A stretch of 64,000 nt of DNA from Micromonospora chaiyaphumensis (GCF_900091435.1 NZ_FMCS01000006.1:336057-400056), one strand, 5' to 3'. Counted from the first letter of the stretch, positions 44,829 through 53,683 are shown. Made by a program: numbers and translations. The notes: a model not told the origin generated them from the sequence alone.

Positions 44829-45845
44829 TCAGCCTCCGATCGCCGACATGGGGCGGGCGGGTTGCAGGAAGGTCGGATCGTCGATGCCGTGCCCGGCCCG
44901 CTTGCCCCACATCGCGGCACGCCAGCGCCGGGCCAGCTCCTCGTCGTCGGCCCCGGCGCGCAGCGCGGCGCGCAGGTCGGACTCCTCGGTGGCGAAGAGG
45001 CAGTTGCGGACCTGACCGTCGGCGGTGAGCCGGGTGCGGTCGCAGTCGCCGCAGAACGGGCGGGTCACGCTGGCGATCACGCCGACGCGGGCCGGGCCGC
45101 CGTCGACCAGCCAGGTCTCGGCCGGCGCCGCGCCCCGCTCGCCGGGGTCGGCGGTCAACGTGAACTCGGCGCGCAGGGCGGCGAGGATCTCGTCGGCGAC
45201 GACCATGGTCGACCGGTCCCAGCCGTGCTGCGCGTCCAGCGGCATCTGCTCGATGAACCGCAGCTCGTAGCCGTGCGCCAGGGCGAACCGGAGCAGCGCG
45301 GGCGCCTCGTCGTCGTTGACCCCGCGCATCAGCACGGCGTTGAGCTTCACCGGGGCCAACCCGGCCGCCGCGGCACCGGCCATCCCGGCCAGCACGTCGG
45401 CGTGCCGGTCCCGCCGGGTCAGCGCGGCGAACCGGGCCGGGTCCAGGGTGTCCAGCGAGACGTTCACCCGGTCCAGCCCGGCGGCGCGCAGGGTGGGCGC
45501 GAGGCGGTCGAGGCCGATGCCGTTGGTGGTCAGCGAGATGCGCGGGCGGGGCTCCAGCGCGGCCACCGCCCCCACGATGCGGGCCAGGCCGGGCCGGATC
45601 AGCGGCTCGCCGCCGGTGAAGCGGACCTCGGTGACGCCGAGCCGGTGCACCGCCACCCGGATCAGCCGGACGATCTCGTCGTCGTCGAGCAGCTGCGGCC
45701 CGGCCAGCCAGGGCAGCCCTTCGGCCGGCATGCAGTAGGTGCAGCGCAGGTTGCACTTGTCGGTCAGCGAGACCCGCAGGTCCCGGGCGACGCGGCCGTA
45801 CCGGTCGACGAGGACCCCGTCGGTCGTCGTCGGGGCGGCGGTCAC
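44829..45845 (-). CDS. moaA: GTP 3',8-cyclase MoaA
   Basis: 338 residues from GTG 45845. The radical-SAM site CNLRCTYC places Cys at 31, 35 and 38 (C-x3-C-x2-C). FTGGEPLIRPG follows, and the C-terminal cluster motif CGDCDRTRLTADGQVRNC is complete. The protein ends in SAIGG, the Gly-Gly tail needed for activity. It makes the first intermediate of molybdenum cofactor synthesis from GTP. The start codon overlaps the stop of the fructosamine kinase gene. Confidence 0.96.
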   Translation of the reverse strand: MTAAPTTTDGVLVDRYGRVARDLRVSLTDKCNLRCTYCMPAEGLPWLAGPQLLDDDEIVRLIRVAVHRLGVTEVRFTGGEPLIRPGLARIVGAVAALEPRPRISLTTNGIGLDRLAPTLRAAGLDRVNVSLDTLDPARFAALTRRDRHADVLAGMAGAAAAGLAPVKLNAVLMRGVNDDEAPALLRFALAHGYELRFIEQMPLDAQHGWDRSTMVVADEILAALRAEFTLTADPGERGAAPAETWLVDGGPARVGVIASVTRPFCGDCDRTRLTADGQVRNCLFATEESDLRAALRAGADDEELARRWRAAMWGKRAGHGIDDPTFLQPARPMSAIGG

Positions 45846-46756
45846 CCGTCGACCGTAGCGCGTCCGGTGCCGCTGAGCGCGGCGCGGGCGACGGAGTCCA
45901 CCGCCGCCCGGTACGCGGCCCCGAACAGCGCGGTGTGCACCAGCAGCAGGTGGAGCTGGTGCAGCGGCACCCGCTCCCGCCAGCCGTCGGCCAGCGGCCA
46001 CGCCTCCCGGTAGGCGGCCGTGATCCGGTCGAGGTGCGGCGGGCCGCCGAAGAGGGCGAGCTGGGCCAGGTCGGTCTCTCGGTGACCGCCGTGCGCGGCC
46101 GGGTCCACGAGCCAGACCCGGTCGTCGTGGCCCCAGAGCAGGTTGCCGGGCCAGAGGTCGCCGTGGAGCCGGGCCGGCGGCTCGTCGCCGCCGAACTCGG
46201 CGAGCCGGTCGATCAGCTCCTCGACCGGGCCGGCCTCCGCGCCGGTGAGCGCGCCGTTGTCGACCGACATCCGCAGGTAGGGCAGCAGCCGCCGCTGCGC
46301 GAACCACTCCGGCCACGGGCCCGGGTCGGGGGTGTTGTCCTGCGGCAGCGCGCCGATGAAGCCGGGCCACTCGGCGCCGAAGGCGGGGGCGCCGGCCCGG
46401 TGCAGCCCGGCCAGCTCCCGCCCGAACAGCTCGGCGGCCTCCGGCGTCGGCTCGCCGGGCTCGATCCAGTCGAGCGCCAGCAGCTCCGGCAGCGCCACCA
46501 CCACCTCCGGTACGGCGACCGTGCCGGCCTCACGCAGCCAGCGCAGCCCGGCCGCCTCGGCGGCGAAGAAGCCCTCGGGCGCCCCGTGTTCCGCGCGCTC
46601 CGGCCAGGTCTTGGCGAAGACCGAGTGCCCGTCGTCCAGGGTGAGCCGGGACGCGGCGCAGATGTCCCCGCCGGAGACCGGCGTCTCCCGGATCCGCTGG
46701 TGGGTCAGGAAGGTCGGCAGGTGCTCCGGGTGTGCCCGCAGGTACGCCAGGTCCAT
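45842..46756 (-). CDS. fructosamine kinase family protein
   Basis: 304 residues. The APH-like kinase catalytic loop is ARLHGDLWPGNLLWGHD, with VWLVDPAAHGGHRETDLA as the metal-binding segment. The N-lobe has GGDICAASRLTLDDGHSVFAKTW. Bacterial relatives phosphorylate ketoamines (Amadori products) so that glycated amines fall apart. TACGTT lies six bases before the ATG at 46756 with no ribosome site. It is the first gene of a run that continues into moaA and moaD. Confidence 0.88.
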   Translation of the reverse strand: MDLAYLRAHPEHLPTFLTHQRIRETPVSGGDICAASRLTLDDGHSVFAKTWPERAEHGAPEGFFAAEAAGLRWLREAGTVAVPEVVVALPELLALDWIEPGEPTPEAAELFGRELAGLHRAGAPAFGAEWPGFIGALPQDNTPDPGPWPEWFAQRRLLPYLRMSVDNGALTGAEAGPVEELIDRLAEFGGDEPPARLHGDLWPGNLLWGHDDRVWLVDPAAHGGHRETDLAQLALFGGPPHLDRITAAYREAWPLADGWRERVPLHQLHLLLVHTALFGAAYRAAVDSVARAALSGTGRATVDG

Positions 46757-46838
46757 GAGCGCAACGTAGCCGGTCCGCGGGGTCGGTGCGGGCCGTGACC
46801 GCCTCTGCGGTGTGCCGCTCCTCGCCGACCTGGCCCGA

Positions 46839-46860
46839 TACTCTCCGTATCTGTGGACAA
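46839..46860 (+). promoter_or_regulatory. promoter-like TACTCT next to a consensus DnaA box
   Basis: TACTCT at 46839-46844 is a -10-type hexamer. TGTGGACAA at 46852-46860 is the exact reverse complement of the actinobacterial DnaA box TTGTCCACA, and GTCCACAG follows at 46870. A transcript starting near 46851 would begin at the box. Confidence 0.45.
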
Positions 46861-46918
46861 CCCGCGTGTCGTCCACAGGGCCTGTCGCGCCGGCACCGGT
46901 GCGCCGCACGCTCCCGGC

Positions 46919-48082
46919 ATGAACTCCACCGAGCGTCCCCGCCTCGCCGTCCGCTCGCCCGCCGACCTCGTCGCCGCCGTGCCGTACCTGCTCGGTTTCC
47001 ATCCCGCCGACAGCGTCGTGGTGGTGGCGATGCGGGGCCGGCGGGTGGTCTTCGCCGCCCGGGGTGATCTGCCCGAGCCGGGCAGCGACCCGGGCGCGGC
47101 CGCCAGGCACCTGGCCGAGGTGGTGGCCCGGCAGGGCACCGACGCCGCCACCGTGCTCGGCTACGGCCCGGCCGCCCGCGTCACCGGCACCGTCGAGGCG
47201 GTCGGCGACGCGCTGGACCGGGCCGGGCTGCTCGTCCTCGACGCGCTCCGGGTGACCGACGGGCGCTGGTGGTCCTACCTCTGCGCCGAGCCGGCCTGCT
47301 GCCCGCCCGAGGGCACTCGCTACGACCCGGCGGCCAGCCAGGTCAGCGCGGCGGCCGTCTTCGCCGGTCAGGTCGCCCTGCCCGACCGGGCCGCGCTGGC
47401 CGCGCAGGTGGGCCCGATCGGCGGGCCGGTCCGGCTGGCCATGCACCGGGCCACCACGCGGGCCCGCCACCGCCTGAACGAGCTCGCCGGGTCGACGACC
47501 GGGCCTGCCGGATCGGCGGCCGGGCTCGGCGGGGAGGCAGCCCGGCTTCCCGGGGAGGCCGGGCGGGCCGGGAAGGCGGCCGGGCCCGCTGAGGAGGCGG
47601 GCGGGCGGACCGGAGAAGCCGGCAGGACCGGGCCGATGGATGCCCGCGCGGTCCGGTCCGCGGGGGTGGCGGCGGTGCGGACCGCGTTCCGGCGGCACCG
47701 GCGTGGTGAGCGACTCGGTGACGACGAGGTGGCCTGGCTGACCGTGCTCCTCACCCACCTTCCGGTCCGCGACCACGCCTGGTCCCGCACCGACGGCCGG
47801 GACGCGGACATCAGCCTGTGGACCGACGTGCTGCGCCGGGCCGAGCCGGAGCTGATCGCCGCTCCGGGCAGCCTGCTGGCCTTCGCCGCCTGGCGGGCCG
47901 GACACGGCGCGCTGGCCGCCGTCGCCCTGGAACGGGTGCTCGCCGCCCACCCCGGCTACTCGCTCGCCCTGCTCCTCGACGACGCGCTCCGCCGTGGCCT
48001 CGCCCCCTCCGAGCTGGACGGCTGGCCCGCGACCGCGGGCCGAGCGGTGCTCCGCCGCCGCCGGCGCCGACCCCGCCCGTGA
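46919..48082 (+). CDS. DUF4192 family protein
   Basis: 387 residues from ATG 46919. It begins with the family hallmark RLAVRSPADLVAAVPYLLGFHPADSVVVVAMRG. Later parts include WWSYLCAEPACCPPEGTRYDP and a C-terminal GSLLAFAAWRAGHGALAAVALERVLAAHPGYSLA. A Gly/Ala/Glu-rich low-complexity stretch (~residues 190-240) divides the two. The family is common in actinobacteria and uncharacterised. A GTG at 46853, eight bases after TACTCT, could start a 22-residue longer leaderless form; that extension is not conserved-looking. Confidence 0.85.
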   Translation: MNSTERPRLAVRSPADLVAAVPYLLGFHPADSVVVVAMRGRRVVFAARGDLPEPGSDPGAAARHLAEVVARQGTDAATVLGYGPAARVTGTVEAVGDALDRAGLLVLDALRVTDGRWWSYLCAEPACCPPEGTRYDPAASQVSAAAVFAGQVALPDRAALAAQVGPIGGPVRLAMHRATTRARHRLNELAGSTTGPAGSAAGLGGEAARLPGEAGRAGKAAGPAEEAGGRTGEAGRTGPMDARAVRSAGVAAVRTAFRRHRRGERLGDDEVAWLTVLLTHLPVRDHAWSRTDGRDADISLWTDVLRRAEPELIAAPGSLLAFAAWRAGHGALAAVALERVLAAHPGYSLALLLDDALRRGLAPSELDGWPATAGRAVLRRRRRRPRP

Positions 48083-48170
48083 CCGGGGCATGCGCCGGCC
48101 CCGCCGGTGGCCGTGTCAGTCGGCGCGCGAGAGCCGTCGTTCGGCGCGCGCCAAACCCCCGGCGGCCGTG

Positions 48171-49061
48171 TCACCCCGGCACGCGCGGCGTCCCGGCGGT
48201 GACCGGGACGGCGGGCACACGCTGCGCCCCGGTGTAGACGTTCATGGTTCCGCCGCGCAGGAAGCCGACCAGCGTCATCCCGGCCTCCTCGGCCAGGTCG
48301 GCGGCGAGCGTGCTGGGCGCCGACACCGCGGCGAGCAGCGGCACCCCGGCCATCCACGCCTTCTGGGTCAGCTCGAAGCTGGCCCGCCCGGAGACCAGCA
48401 GCACATGCCCGGCCAGCGGTAGCCGCCGTTCCCGGACGGCCCAGCCGACCACCTTGTCCACCGCGTTGTGCCGGCCGACGTCCTCGCGCAGCACCACGAG
48501 GTCGCCGTCCGCGGTGAACAGCCCGGCCGCGTGCAGGCCCCCGGTGCGGTCGAAGGCGCGCTGGGCCGCGCGCAGCCGGTCGGGCAGCGCGGCGAGCAAC
48601 TCGGCGGTCACCGCCAGCGGGTCCTCGCGCACGGCGAACTGCGAGCGGGTCCGGACGGAGTCGATGCTCGCCTTGCCGCAGACCCCGCACGAGCTGGTGG
48701 TGTAGAAGTTCCGGGCCGGGTCGGTGACGGGCTCCGGCACGCCGGGGGCCAGCACCACGTCGACCACGTTGTAGGTGTTGGGGGTCTCCGCCCCGGCGCA
48801 GAGCTGCGCTGTGCGCACATCGTCGGTCGACCGGATCAGCCCCTCCGTGAGCAGGAAGCCGATCGCGAGGTCCAGGTCGTCGCCCGGGGTGCGCATGGTC
48901 ACGGCGAGGGGCCTGCGCCGCCCGGGCCCCGCCGGGCCGACCCGGATCTCCAGCGGCTCCTCCACCGCCAGGGTGTCCTGCCGGCGGATCCGCTCCCGCC
49001 CGTCGGCCGCCGCGTCGAGATCGATCCGGAGCACGCCACGCCGGTCAGTCGCCCGTCCCAT
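48171..49061 (-). CDS. fdhD: formate dehydrogenase sulfurtransferase FdhD
   Basis: 296 residues. TSSCGVCGKASIDSV carries the CxxC cysteines that pass sulfur from IscS to the molybdenum cofactor. LREDVGRHNAVDKVVGWA and LLVSGRASFELTQKAWMAGVPLLAAVSAPS are the other family blocks. FdhD is required for active formate dehydrogenase. No fdh structural gene is in the window. The frame continues upstream through a repeat tract, which is not part of the protein. Confidence 0.94.
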   Translation of the reverse strand: MGRATDRRGVLRIDLDAAADGRERIRRQDTLAVEEPLEIRVGPAGPGRRRPLAVTMRTPGDDLDLAIGFLLTEGLIRSTDDVRTAQLCAGAETPNTYNVVDVVLAPGVPEPVTDPARNFYTTSSCGVCGKASIDSVRTRSQFAVREDPLAVTAELLAALPDRLRAAQRAFDRTGGLHAAGLFTADGDLVVLREDVGRHNAVDKVVGWAVRERRLPLAGHVLLVSGRASFELTQKAWMAGVPLLAAVSAPSTLAADLAEEAGMTLVGFLRGGTMNVYTGAQRVPAVPVTAGTPRVPG

Positions 49062-49085
49062 GCCGCCATCCTGCCCCGCGCCGCG

Positions 49086-49223
49086 GGACCCCCGCACGGC
49101 GACGCCACCGACATCTGCCCCGGCACCCCGGACGCCCGCACCGCGACGCCGTTGCTCGGCGCCCCCGGACCCTCGCACGGCGATGCCACCGCCCGCGCCC
49201 CCGGACGCCCGCACGGCGACGCC
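49086..49223. repeat. four imperfect 21-bp repeats between fdhD and mobA
   Basis: Units of the form GGACGCCCGCACGGCGACGC plus C begin at 49086, 49130, 49167 and 49203, with 44-, 37- and 36-base spacing. They sit in the divergent fdhD/mobA spacer, before the mobA -10-like TACCGT at 49232. They may be regulator sites or a slippage-prone tract. Confidence 0.65.
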
Positions 49224-49243
49224 CCCGCGGTTACCGTGGCCCG

Positions 49244-49843
49244 GTGACGGCGTACGCGGCGGTGGTGCTCTCGGGCGGCGCGGCCCGCCGGATGGGCGGG
49301 GTGGACAAGCCGGCCCGGCCGGTCGGCGGCCGACCGATGCTGCACCGGGTGCTGGCGGCGGTGGCCGACGCGGGCGAGCGGGTCGTGGTCGGCCCGGCGG
49401 GCCCGGTGCCCGAGGGGGTGCGGGTGACCCGCGAGGAGCCGCCCGGCGGCGGCCCGGTGGCCGGGACGGCGGCGGGCCTGGCCCTGCTCGACCCCGGCAC
49501 CACCACTGTCGCCCTGCTCGCGGCCGACCTGCCGCTGCTCACCCCGGCGGCGGTGGCCGAGCTGCGGGGCGCCCTCGACGGCTCGACCGCCGGGGTGGCC
49601 TGCTACGTCGACGGCGAGGGCCGCCGGCAGCAGCTCTGCGCGGTCTGGCGGGCGACCGCGCTCCGGGCCGCCCTCGACCGGCTCGCGGCCGAGCGCGGCG
49701 GCACCGTCGACGGGGCGCCGGTGCGCGGGCTGCTGGCCGGCACGACCGTCCGGGAGGTGTCCTGGTCGGGGTCCGGGCCGCCGCCCTGGTTCGACTGCGA
49801 CACTGACGAGGACGTACGCCGGGCCGAGGAGTGGACGCGATGA
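49244..49843 (+). CDS. mobA: molybdenum cofactor guanylyltransferase MobA-like
   Basis: 199 residues. The NTP-binding start AAVVLSGGAARRMGGVDKPARPVGGRPMLHRVL is characteristic, followed by ALLAADLPLLTPAAVAEL and WFDCDTDEDVRRAEE. MobA joins GMP to molybdopterin to form the bis-MGD cofactor of enzymes such as formate dehydrogenase, which fits the neighbour fdhD. GTG 49244, six bases after TACCGT. Confidence 0.9.
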   Translation: MTAYAAVVLSGGAARRMGGVDKPARPVGGRPMLHRVLAAVADAGERVVVGPAGPVPEGVRVTREEPPGGGPVAGTAAGLALLDPGTTTVALLAADLPLLTPAAVAELRGALDGSTAGVACYVDGEGRRQQLCAVWRATALRAALDRLAAERGGTVDGAPVRGLLAGTTVREVSWSGSGPPPWFDCDTDEDVRRAEEWTR

Positions 49844-50097
49844 CGGTGATGGACGACTGGGTCACGGCGGCCTGTGCCGAGCTGGGACTGGACCCGGCCG
49901 AGGTGCCGGTGCCGACCGTGCTCGATCTGGCGAAGGACGTGGCGCACCAGGTGCTGCGGCCGGGGGCGCCGGTCACCGCGTACCTGCTGGGGCTGGCCGT
50001 GGGGCGCGGCGCGGACCCGGCCACGGCCGCCGCCCGGCTCGGCGCGTTGGCCGGCACGTGGCCGGTGGAGCTGGACGGGACCGCTCCCGCGGAGTAG
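49840..50097 (+). CDS. DUF6457-type small protein coupled to mobA
   Basis: 85 residues, ATG overlapping the mobA stop (ATGA). It is a helical protein: DDWVTAACAELGLDPAEVP, VLDLAKDVAHQVLRPGAPVTAYLLGLAVGRG, ATAAARLGALAGTW. Proteins of this type follow or are fused to MobA in other actinobacteria, so a helper role in molybdenum cofactor nucleotide attachment is likely but unproven. Confidence 0.75.
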   Translation: MTVMDDWVTAACAELGLDPAEVPVPTVLDLAKDVAHQVLRPGAPVTAYLLGLAVGRGADPATAAARLGALAGTWPVELDGTAPAE

Positions 50098-50184
50098 CCC
50101 CTCCGGCCTGCTGTCCGATGCCGGTCGGGGTGATTGGACCCCCGTCGTCCGTGGGTAGGGTGGCGAGGACGGACGGAGGCGATC

Positions 50185-51285
50185 ATGACGGCAGACCACC
50201 CCTCGGCGCCGGCTGGTGAGCCCGCCGGCGCGACGCCGGAGCAGCACGAGTCGATCCTGCTGGACGAGCCGACCACGGCCGACCTGCGGGCCAAGGTGAC
50301 CGAGGCCTGGCGGGAGTTCGCCCGCGCGCTGGCCGACCGGCTGCGCGGGCTGCCCACCGGCGCGCACCTGGAGGTCACCCTCGACCCGACCGCCTCCGGC
50401 ACCGGGGACGCCGTCTACTCGGTGAGCGTGGACGCCGGCGAGGAGGGCCGCCTCTCGGCGCGGGCGGTCGGCAACGCGACGCTGCCGCAGGGCTATCGGC
50501 TGGACCGGGCCGCGGTGGCCGACATGATCGCGCTCGGCTGGTCCCCGCCCGGCGTGGTGGCCGGCTCCGGTGAGCAGTTCGGCCTGGACTGCGTGGCCGA
50601 CGAGGCCACCCGGTTGTCGGCCGTGCTGTCCCGGACCCTGCGCGACGTCTACGGCGCCCCGCACCCCGCCTTCCTGGTCTATCTGGTGCACGACGCCGAG
50701 GGTGAGCCGCTGCCGGAGGAACCGCTCGGCACCGCGCGCAGCGAGTTCGGCCCGGACCGCGACGTCGAGGCCGACCTCGACGAGGCGCTGGCCGCCGCCG
50801 CGACCGCCCAGAACCCGGAGAACGACGTGCTGGCCCTGGAGGAGCGGGTGCGCACGGTCGTCTCCACCATGCTGAAGTCCAAGGCCGACCAGGTGCAGGT
50901 CGACTCGGACGGCGACATCAACATCCGTGCCGGGTCGGCCATGGTCTTCGTCCGGGTGCGGGACAATCCGCCGCTGGTCGACGTCTTCTCCCCGGTGCTC
51001 ACCGAGGTGGAGCCGACCGAGCGTCTCTACGTGAAGCTCTCCGAGCTGACCAACCGGATGCCGATCGGCCGGCTCTACTGCGCCGACGACACGGTGTGGG
51101 CCTCGATCCCGGTGTTCGGCCGCAACTTCCAGGCCACCCACCTGATGCTCGCCGTGCAGGTGATGACCGGGCTGGCCGACGAGCTGGACGACCGGCTGCA
51201 CGGGGAGTTCGGGGGCAAGCGCTTCTTCGGCGAGGGGGACAAGCCGGCCCGGTCGCAGGAGCACCGCACCGGCATGTACCTCTGA
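50185..51285 (+). CDS. YbjN/type III chaperone-like domain protein
   Basis: 366 residues from ATG 50185 behind GGAGG; TAGGGT at 50155-50160 may be its -10. The N-terminal half (RAKVTEAWREFARALADRL through DRAAVADMIALGWSPPG) and the C-terminal half (ISIN-like core INIRAGSAMVFVRVRDNPPLVDVFSPVL, then LYVKLSELTNRMPIGRLYC) both look like the YbjN/T3SS-chaperone fold. Such proteins bind peptides or regulate indirectly; the function here is unknown. Confidence 0.7.
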   Translation: MTADHPSAPAGEPAGATPEQHESILLDEPTTADLRAKVTEAWREFARALADRLRGLPTGAHLEVTLDPTASGTGDAVYSVSVDAGEEGRLSARAVGNATLPQGYRLDRAAVADMIALGWSPPGVVAGSGEQFGLDCVADEATRLSAVLSRTLRDVYGAPHPAFLVYLVHDAEGEPLPEEPLGTARSEFGPDRDVEADLDEALAAAATAQNPENDVLALEERVRTVVSTMLKSKADQVQVDSDGDINIRAGSAMVFVRVRDNPPLVDVFSPVLTEVEPTERLYVKLSELTNRMPIGRLYCADDTVWASIPVFGRNFQATHLMLAVQVMTGLADELDDRLHGEFGGKRFFGEGDKPARSQEHRTGMYL

Positions 51286-51309
51286 CGCCGGCGGGCCCGG
51301 CTGGACGGG

Positions 51310-52266
51310 TCAGCGGACGTCGAGGAGGGTCTTGCCGACCGTGGCCCGGGCCTGGATGGCGGCGTGGGCGTCGGCGGCCCGGTCCAGCGGGAACCGCTGC
51401 CCGATGAGTGGCCGGAGCCGGCCGGCCGCCCCCTCGGCGAGGGCCTGTTCGGTGAGGGCGCGCAGCTCGTCGGGCGTGCCGCCCGGGCGGACCAGGCGCA
51501 CTCCCCGGGCGGCGGCCTCCGCCTCGGGCACGTCCGCCCAGGTGCCGCCGGCCAGCCCGAAGCTGACCATCCGCCCGCCGCGGTCGAGCAGGTCGAAGGC
51601 TGCCCGGGCCACCGCACCTCCCACTCCGTCGAAGACCACGTCCACCCCGCCGACGGCGGCCCGGACCCGGTCGGGCCAGCCCGGCTCCCGGTAGTCGACC
51701 GCCGCGTCGAGGCCGCGCTCGCGCAGCAGGGCGACCTTGCGGGGGCCGCCGGCCGCCGCGACCACCCGGGCGCCGGCCGCCGTGGCGAGCTGGGTGAGCA
51801 GGCCGCCCACCCCGCCGGCCGCCGCCTCGACCAGCACCCGCTCGCCGGGCCGCAGCCCGGTCGCACGGGCCAGCATGAGCGCGGTCCGGCCGTCGGCGAG
51901 CAGCGCCACGGCCGCGTCCAGCGCCAGCCCGTCCGGTACGAGGATCGGCGCGCCCTGGTCCACGGCCACGCGCTCGGCGTACCCGCCGGTGCCGCCGGTG
52001 GTGCTGACCACCCGCCGGCCGATCCGCGCGGGGTCGACGTCGGGGCCGACGCCGGTGATCGTCCCGCCGACGCCGTTGCCCGGGATCACCGGCAGGGTCG
52101 CGGCGAAGGGGCCGAACCCGGTCGCCCGGAACATCGTCTCGACGAAGGTGATGTTGGCGTGCGCCACCTCGACGAGCACCTGTCCCGGACCGGGCACCGG
52201 ATCCGGCGCCGGCCCGGGGACCAGCACCTCCGGCCCGCCGAACTCCCGTAGCCACACCGCCCGCAC
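51310..52266 (-). CDS. MDR-type NAD(P)H:quinone oxidoreductase
   Basis: 318 residues from GTG 52266 behind GGGGAGG. The GroES-like N-domain is present (EVAHANITFVETMFRATG). The Rossmann fold shows VLVEAAAGGVGGLLTQLATAAGARVVAAAG. Zinc-ligand Cys residues are absent, so it belongs to the zinc-free quinone reductase branch. It reduces quinones or other electrophiles with NADPH. The next gene upstream in the same direction is an Lrp regulator. Confidence 0.88.
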   Translation of the reverse strand: MRAVWLREFGGPEVLVPGPAPDPVPGPGQVLVEVAHANITFVETMFRATGFGPFAATLPVIPGNGVGGTITGVGPDVDPARIGRRVVSTTGGTGGYAERVAVDQGAPILVPDGLALDAAVALLADGRTALMLARATGLRPGERVLVEAAAGGVGGLLTQLATAAGARVVAAAGGPRKVALLRERGLDAAVDYREPGWPDRVRAAVGGVDVVFDGVGGAVARAAFDLLDRGGRMVSFGLAGGTWADVPEAEAAARGVRLVRPGGTPDELRALTEQALAEGAAGRLRPLIGQRFPLDRAADAHAAIQARATVGKTLLDVR

Positions 52267-52331
52267 GTCGCCTCCCCGCTGTCGTCGCCGCATCGTCCGG
52301 GTCCAGTTGACGACCTGAAGTGCGGTTCAGG

Positions 52332-52790
52332 TCAAGCCGAGGAGGGCCCGACGCCGGGGGACTCGACCAGCCGGGAGAGGACGATGGTGCTGCGGGACGA
52401 GGTGACGAAGGACTCGGCCCGCAGCCGTTCCAGCGCCTCCTCCAGGTGCGCGATGTCGGCGGCCCGCAGGTGCACCAGCGCGTCCGCCTCGCCGGAGACC
52501 GTGTACGCGCCGACCACCTCGGGATGCCGCCGGGCGGCGGCGCCGATCTGGGCCGGCGTGGTCCGGCCGGCGCAGAACAGCTCGACGAACGCCTCGGTGG
52601 TCCACCCGACGGCGGCCGGGTCGACGACCGCGGTGAAGCCCCGGATGACCCCCGCCGAGCGGAGCCGGTCGACCCGGCGCTTGACCGCCGGGGCGGAGAG
52701 TGACACCCGCGTGCCGATGTCCGCGTACGAGGCGCGGGCATCCGCCACGAGCAACGCAATGATTCGCTGGTCGACCGCGTCTATCTGCAA
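52332..52790 (-). CDS. Lrp/AsnC family transcriptional regulator
   Basis: 152 residues. A helix-turn-helix (DQRIIALLVADARASYADIGTRVSLSAPAVKRRVDRLRSAGVI) is followed by the RAM ligand-binding domain (HPEVVGAYTVSGEADALVHLRA). The likely start is TTG 52790, seven bases after GAGGCGG; another TTG at 52811 is in frame but lacks a site. It diverges from an arginine-hydrolase family gene. The same pairing, an AsnC-type regulator beside a DDAH-like gene, is known in M. tuberculosis (Rv2324/Rv2323c), so it probably controls that neighbour in response to an amino acid. Confidence 0.88.
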   Translation of the reverse strand: MQIDAVDQRIIALLVADARASYADIGTRVSLSAPAVKRRVDRLRSAGVIRGFTAVVDPAAVGWTTEAFVELFCAGRTTPAQIGAAARRHPEVVGAYTVSGEADALVHLRAADIAHLEEALERLRAESFVTSSRSTIVLSRLVESPGVGPSSA

Positions 52791-52858
52791 CGTTCCGCCT
52801 CTGGGAAGCAATGGTTGTGGCTGTTACCAAAGTTGTACCGTACCTACTCTTGGTGACC

Positions 52859-53683
52859 GTGAACCAGCAGCGAGTCCCGCGAAAGCGGACATATCTCATG
52901 TGCTCGCCCGAGCACTTCGCGGTCGAGTACGCGATCAACCCGTGGATGGACGTGACCGCCCCGGTCGACGCGGAGCTGGCGGTCAAGCAGTGGGACCGCC
53001 TGCGCGAGACCCTGGTCGGCCTCGGCCACGAGGTGCACCTGCTCACCCCGGGTCGTGGGCTGCCCGACATGGTCTTCGCCGCCAACGGCGCGTTCGTGGT
53101 GGACGGCACGGTCTACGGCGCCCAGTTCAAGCACGAGCAGCGGGCCGCCGAGGCCGCCGCGCACCGGGCGTTCTACGAGGAGCACGGCTGGCGGTTCATC
53201 GCGCCGAGCGAGACGAACGAGGGCGAGGGCGACTTCGCCTACCTGCCGGAGGCGCACGGCGGGCTGGTCCTCGCCGGCCACGGCTTCCGCACCGAGCTGG
53301 CCGCGCACGCCGAGGCGCAGGAGGCGCTCAACCGGCCGGTGATCTCGCTGCGCCTGGTCGACCCGCGCTTCTACCACCTGGACGTGGCGCTCGCCTCGAT
53401 CGACGACGAGAACATCGTCTACTACCCGGGCGCCTTCTCGGCGGCCAGCCAGAAGGTGCTCGCCCAGCTCTTCCCGGACGCCGTGGTCGCGGACGACGAG
53501 GACGCCCTGGCCTTCGGGCTGAACCTGGTCAGCGACGGGCTCAACGTGGTCCTGAACAGCGAGGCGACCCGGCTGGCCGGCAAGCTCAAGTCGGCCGGCT
53601 ACCACCCGGTCCCGGTCGAGCTGGCCGAGCTGAAGAAGGGCGGCGGCAGCGTGAAGTGCTGCATCGCCGAGCTGCGCCACTGA
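52859..53683 (+). CDS. DDAH/arginine-hydrolase family protein
   Basis: 274 residues from GTG 52859; a GTG two codons earlier is possible. The pentein fold marks are present: PDMVFAANGAFVVDG, EGEGDFAYLP, FYHLDVALASI with the catalytic His, and SVKCC near the end with the nucleophilic Cys. Family enzymes hydrolyse guanidino groups of arginine, dimethylarginine or acetylated ornithine analogues. The exact substrate is open. TACTCT lies eight bases before this GTG, in keeping with a leaderless transcript, and the intervening region with Lrp is only 68 bases. Confidence 0.85.
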   Translation: MNQQRVPRKRTYLMCSPEHFAVEYAINPWMDVTAPVDAELAVKQWDRLRETLVGLGHEVHLLTPGRGLPDMVFAANGAFVVDGTVYGAQFKHEQRAAEAAAHRAFYEEHGWRFIAPSETNEGEGDFAYLPEAHGGLVLAGHGFRTELAAHAEAQEALNRPVISLRLVDPRFYHLDVALASIDDENIVYYPGAFSAASQKVLAQLFPDAVVADDEDALAFGLNLVSDGLNVVLNSEATRLAGKLKSAGYHPVPVELAELKKGGGSVKCCIAELRH

